Assembly: GCA_002431915.1 (NCBI GenBank)
Contig: DJEP01000061.1
Span: 1-37,434, forward strand
Reading direction: 5' to 3'
Source: Lachnospiraceae bacterium UBA5895
Lineage (GTDB): Bacteria; Bacillota; Clostridia; Lachnospirales; Lachnospiraceae
Length of the DNA: 37,434 nucleotides
Below, piece after piece: positions 33,726 through 37,434 of the stretch. Both the position numbers and the translations under genes were made by a program. How positions within the stretch are numbered: the first letter of the stretch is position 1; every line of letters begins with the position of its first letter. Below the pieces are notes generated by a model that made no database searches, had not been told where the DNA came from, and saw only the letters and a program-made list of their open reading frames with translations.

Positions 33726-35543
33726 ATGAATATACTGACTGTTGACAATATTACCAAAAGCTACGGCGTCCGCAAAATCTTCGATGGAGCCTCCTTTTTC
33801 TTACAGGAAGGGGAGAAAGCCGGAATTATCGGTATTAACGGAACGGGAAAATCCACTTTGCTTAAGATCATTGCCGGTTTGGAGGAACCCGATGACGGTA
33901 CTGTGATCAAGGCAAACCATTGTCTGGTACGCTACCTGCCTCAAAACCCGGAGTTTGCTCCGGAGGAGACTGTGCTGGAAGCGGTGCTTCGGGGCAACCG
34001 CGTGGAAGAAAATGCCGGAACCATTGAGGCAGATGCCAAAAGCATGCTGACGAAACTGGGTGTCACGGAATTTGACCAGCCCTGCGGGCAGTTGTCCGGC
34101 GGACAGCGCAAGCGTCTGGCACTGGTATCGGTACTGTTGTCCCCGGCAGAGATCCTGTTATTGGACGAGCCCACCAACCATCTGGACAATTCCATGTCCG
34201 ACTGGCTGGAGGATCAGCTGCGCCGCAGAAAAGGTGCCATGATCATGGTCACCCACGACCGCTATTTTCTGGACAGTGTCACCGATCGGATCCTGGAGCT
34301 GGACAAGGGGAAGATCTATTCTTATGATGCCAACTATTCCGGCTATCTGGAACTGAAAATGCAGCGGGAGGAGATGGCACAGGTGAGCGAGAAAAAGCGT
34401 CTGAACATTTTACGAAACGAACTTGCCTGGGTGTGCAGAGGCGCCAGAGCCCGCTCCACGAAGCAGAAGGCGAGATTACAGCGTTTTGAGGAATTGAAAA
34501 ATGTAAAAGGTCCCGTGACGGACGGCAAGGTGGAACTGACCTCCGCGGCATCCAGACTGGGCAGAACCACGGTGGAGCTTGAAAATGTGTCCAAAAGCTA
34601 TGGGGATAAAGTTCTGATCCGTGATTTTACCTATCTGTTTGGTAAAAACGACCGGGTGGGATTCATCGGTCCCAACGGTAGCGGCAAGACGACATTGATG
34701 AAAATGATCCTGGGAGAAGTGACACCGGACAGCGGATATATTGAGATCGGGCAGACTGTGAAACTGGGATATTATGCCCAGGAGATCGACGACACCATGA
34801 TGCATCCGGAGCAGAGAGTCATTGATTACATCCGGAATGTGGCGGAATACATCACCACGGAGGACGGACAGATCACGGCAGCGAGAATGCTGGAGAGATT
34901 TCTGTTTTCCGGGGAAGATCAGTATGGACAGCTGGGAAAACTGTCCGGCGGAGAGCGGCGCAGGCTGCAGTTATGTAAAGTGCTGATGGGGGCACCTAAC
35001 GTTTTGATTTTGGATGAACCTACCAACGATCTGGACATCGCCACCTTACAGGTACTGGAAGATTATCTGGATACTTTCCCGGGCATTGTCATCGTCGTGT
35101 CCCATGACAGATATTTCCTGGACCGCGTAGTCCGCAGGATCTTCGCGCTGGAGGACACCCGCATGGTGCAGTATGAGGGCGGCTACACAGATTATGCCAA
35201 CCGGAAAGCTGCGGAAGGAATCCAGGAGAGTGCAGGAGTGACGGCTTCACAGACGAAGAGCACCGATGAGGAAAATACTTCTAAGAACTGGAAAAGCGGG
35301 CAGAAACGCAAATTAAAATTCACCTACCAGGAACAGAAAGATTACGAATCCATCGAAGGGGAAATGGCGACGTTAGAGGACAAAATTGCAGCGTTAGAGG
35401 CAGATTTTTCCAAATATGCCAGTGATTTTGTCAAACTGAATGAATTAACACAGGAAAAAGAGGCTGCGGAACAGCAGCTGGAAGAAAAAATGGAACGCTG
35501 GATGTACTTAGAAGACCTGGCAGCGAGAATAGCGGAACAGTAA
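33726..35543 (+). CDS. ABC-F ATPase, Uup type
   Basis: This is a 605-residue, soluble, duplicated ABC protein. The first domain has Walker A GINGTGKST (36-44), LSGGQRKRLAL (123-133) and LLDEPTNHLD, then THDRYFLD. A long inter-domain linker follows (MAQVSEKKRLNILRNELAW, RSTKQKARLQRFEELKN, the ABC-F hallmark). The second domain has GPNGSGKTT, LSGGERRRLQL and LILDEPTNDLD. A C-terminal coiled coil from about residue 535 (basic stretch KSGQKRKLKFTYQEQKDY, then heptads), together with the linker, marks the Uup/YdiF group. Such proteins act on ribosomes. I use ATG 33726 with AGAGG 9 bp upstream; upstream codons lack conservation. Confidence 0.92.
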   Translation: MNILTVDNITKSYGVRKIFDGASFFLQEGEKAGIIGINGTGKSTLLKIIAGLEEPDDGTVIKANHCLVRYLPQNPEFAPEETVLEAVLRGNRVEENAGTIEADAKSMLTKLGVTEFDQPCGQLSGGQRKRLALVSVLLSPAEILLLDEPTNHLDNSMSDWLEDQLRRRKGAMIMVTHDRYFLDSVTDRILELDKGKIYSYDANYSGYLELKMQREEMAQVSEKKRLNILRNELAWVCRGARARSTKQKARLQRFEELKNVKGPVTDGKVELTSAASRLGRTTVELENVSKSYGDKVLIRDFTYLFGKNDRVGFIGPNGSGKTTLMKMILGEVTPDSGYIEIGQTVKLGYYAQEIDDTMMHPEQRVIDYIRNVAEYITTEDGQITAARMLERFLFSGEDQYGQLGKLSGGERRRLQLCKVLMGAPNVLILDEPTNDLDIATLQVLEDYLDTFPGIVIVVSHDRYFLDRVVRRIFALEDTRMVQYEGGYTDYANRKAAEGIQESAGVTASQTKSTDEENTSKNWKSGQKRKLKFTYQEQKDYESIEGEMATLEDKIAALEADFSKYASDFVKLNELTQEKEAAEQQLEEKMERWMYLEDLAARIAEQ

Positions 35544-35594
35544 AGTCTGAAGTTGCATATGAATATCGGTAAGTGTAGGGAGGAATGAAAATAA

Positions 35595-37021
35595 TTGAAC
35601 GAAAAAGAATTACTGGAAATTATAAGAAAAGGCGAGTGTCATACCACTGAGTTCAAGAAATCCACAACAGATATCACGAAGGATGTTTACGAAAGTATCT
35701 GTGCATTTTCTAATCGAAATGGCGGTCATGTTTTTTAGGTGTAAAAGATAATGGGGAGATACTTGGTATAGAACCGAACTGTATTGATAAGATGAAGAAA
35801 GATTTTGTGACTGCAATTAATAATGCAAACAAAATGTATCCACCGCTATTTTTAATACCGGTAGAATATGAACTTCAGGGTAAAAAAGTACTGCATATTT
35901 ATGTCCCGGCTGGTACGCAGGTAAGTAGATGTTCCGGTCGGATATATGATAGAAATAATGAGTCCGATATTGATATCACAGATAATGAAGAACTTGTGTA
36001 TAAATTATATGCAAGAAAGCAAGGAACCTATTTTGTAAATAAGGTATTTCCGGAATGGGGAATGGATGTACTTCGTCCTGATTTAATAGAGCGAGCCAGA
36101 AAAATGACTCGTGCAAGAAGCAATAATCATCCCTGGCTGTCAATGGATGATGAAGAACTGTTAAGAAGTGCAGGTCTTATTTTATTAGATCGTGAGAGCA
36201 GACAAGAAGGGATTACACTGGCAGCAATTTTATTATTTGGAAAAGATACGACTATTATGTCTGCACTGCCACAGCACAAAACAGATATGATTTTCCGAGT
36301 GCAGAATTTGGACAGGTATGATGATAGAGATGTGATAGTTACCAACTTGTTGGATAGCTATGACAGAATGAGTGAGTTTGCGAAAAAACATTTAAATGAT
36401 CCATTTGTTTTAGATGGAATGCAGTCTGTCAGTGCAAGAGATGCTATTTTAAGGGAAATTATTTCGAATAGTTTGGCACATCGGGATTATTCAAGTGGTT
36501 ATGTGGCAAAAATGGTAATTGAAAAAGATAGGATTTTTGCAGAGAACAGTAATAGAACACATGGATATGGAAATCTAAATTTGAATACATTTGAGCCATT
36601 TCCTAAGAACCCTGCAATCTCCAAGGTGTTTAGGGAAATAGGTCTTGCGGATGAACTGGGTTCCGGTATGCGGAATACTTATAAATTTACCAAATTGTAT
36701 TCCGGAGGAATACCGAAGTTTGTAGAGGGTGATATTTTTAAAACAGTAATTCCGTTGAGTGAAACAGCAACAATGAAGTCAGGTCCGAAGCGTAGTGACC
36801 AAGTCAGTGACCAAGTCGAAAATGATACGATTACAGAAAAGATACTTGAATTTTGTAAAATAGCAAGGACCAAGAAAGAGATTTCCGAACATATAAGTTA
36901 TAAAAATTTAACCTATATGACAAGAGTTTATATTAAACCATTATTGGAAAGTGGTAAACTGGCGTATACAATACCGGAGAAACCAAAGAGCAGATTCCAA
37001 AAGTATATAACGAAAAGGTAA
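35595..37021 (+). pseudogene. AlbA_2-domain/ATP-binding protein, frameshifted near the start
   Basis: From TTG 35595 (GGGAGG 11 bp upstream) the frame reads NEKELLEIIRKGECHTTEFKK...CAFSNRNGGHVF and then TAG at 35736-35738. Moving back one base continues as LGVKDNGEILGIEPN with no break to 37021. Together this is a ~475-residue AlbA_2 protein: AlbA-like DNA-binding start, an HATPase_c_4-like middle (REIISNSLAHRDYSSGYV, RTHGYGN, GLADELGSGMRN) and a winged-helix C-terminus. The T6 run at 35731-35736 lacks one T. Cause: mutation, sequencing error or slippage. It is markedly richer in A+T than its neighbours, suggesting acquisition. The intact part is 409 residues from ATG 35792. Confidence 0.85.
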
Positions 37022-37033
37022 ACGAACTTAAAG

Positions 37034-37060
37034 GAGCAGACGAAAAAAGTCTGCTCTTTT
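37034..37060. terminator. Terminator between convergent genes
   Basis: GAGCAGAC (37034-37041) and GTCTGCTC (37049-37056) pair around a 7-base A-rich loop, with TTTTATTT following on the plus strand. It ends the AlbA_2-type gene and overlaps the stop codon of the AraC-like gene on the other strand. Confidence 0.88.
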
Positions 37061-37434
37061 ATTTATTTGTCTGTTTTCTGTATTTTAGCGGAGAAATGCC
37101 TACGATTTTTTTAAATGCATCAGAAAAATAATTGCTGTTGTCATATCCGCATTGACCGGCAATCTCTGTAATGGTCAAATTTGTATTAACAAGTAATGCC
37201 ATGGCATGAGAAATTTTTACTCCTGTGAGGAAACGGGAGTAGGTTGTGTCCAAACGAGATGTAAATAGCCTGGAAAGATATGCATCAGACAGGTGCACTG
37301 CCGTTGCTGTTTCTCTTAGGGAAGGATCCTCTGCATAGTGGCGCTGAACGTAATGGATTGCATTTATTAAAGAAAAATGAGCTTCTTTCAGAATGACATC
37401 ATTTTTTGGGGAAAATGATTGCCCACGTAATGCT
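37059..37434 (-). CDS. AraC family transcriptional regulator, C-terminal part (cut by window edge)
   Basis: The frame is open from the window edge to a TAA at 37059, giving 125 C-terminal residues. Two helix-turn-helix motifs of the AraC DNA-binding domain are visible: SLRETATAVHLSDAYLSRLFTSRLDTTYSRFL, and LTITEIAGQCGYDNSNYFSDAFKKIVGISPLKYRK. The second holds the conserved (G-Y/F)-D-N/S-x-x-Y-F-x-x-x-F-K-K-x-x-G-x-(S/T)-P-x-x-Y-R pattern. The sensing domain and start are outside the window, so effector and targets are unknown. No other gene of its operon is seen. Confidence 0.92.
   Translation of the reverse strand, partial: ALRGQSFSPKNDVILKEAHFSLINAIHYVQRHYAEDPSLRETATAVHLSDAYLSRLFTSRLDTTYSRFLTGVKISHAMALLVNTNLTITEIAGQCGYDNSNYFSDAFKKIVGISPLKYRKQTNK

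Noticed and set aside
35595..37021. Confident programmed -1 frameshift
   Set aside because: The T6-TAG context could allow slippage, but no downstream stimulatory pseudoknot or upstream Shine-Dalgarno-like element was evident, so mutation or sequencing error is equally likely.

Overview
The window looks like chromosomal DNA of a spore-former-related, Gram-positive Clostridia. My best guess is Lachnospiraceae, a gut anaerobe. The reasons are strong AGGAGG-type ribosome sites, sigma-A promoters, SpoVG, a GlgC/GlgD pair, a helicase-loader operon of Firmicutes type (DnaB-like primosome protein plus DnaI), several MATE exporters and a LacI/FGGY-kinase/isomerase sugar locus. There is no rRNA, tRNA, CRISPR array, transposase or recognisable prophage gene.

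Layout. 1-2200: debris and a MATE exporter. There is a truncated ABC-F gene behind an intact promoter, a GGDEF tail and a hairpin-rich element. 2281-5372: a glycine riboswitch leads into an AGCS Na+/alanine-glycine symporter, then a second MATE exporter. 5443-11786: two chemoreceptors, separated by a terminator, then a cytoplasmic M28 aminopeptidase and a GNAT acetyltransferase. 11806-13422: a membrane-anchored XRE regulator and a divergent LspA-like protein. 13423-14160: a 750-bp gene-free stretch between convergent genes. It holds a ~240-bp long-inverted-repeat element, a degenerate tandem array with an exact 53-bp period and a long structured hairpin.

14162-19321 (minus strand): murC, then a dnaB/dnaD-like gene, dnaI and prs. 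The murC-dnaB-like gap carries a cluster of DnaA boxes, two of them perfect, which suggests DnaA control of helicase-loader expression or DnaA titration. 19485-22490 (plus strand): glgC-glgD for ADP-glucose/glycogen synthesis, then spoVG. 22498-24835 (minus strand): a tocopherol-cyclase-like protein of unknown role and a LacI regulator. 24947-28924 (plus strand): a sugar operon with a palindromic operator just after the promoter, encoding an FGGY kinase (XylB-like), a DUF4867 cupin-like protein and a FucI/AraA-family isomerase. 28927-37434: two small membrane proteins, a deletion scar joining two gene fragments, a third MATE exporter overlapping tail-to-tail with a GH2 glycosidase, a Uup-type ABC-F ATPase, an AT-rich AlbA_2/ATPase-like gene split by a one-base frameshift in a T6 run, and the C-terminal part of an AraC regulator cut by the window edge.

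The least explained material is the 13.4-14.1 kb intergenic region (53-bp array and long inverted-repeat element) and the DnaA-box cluster next to the helicase-loader genes. Promoter, operator and repeat calls were made by eye, and no database search was possible. Family names rest on recognised motifs.
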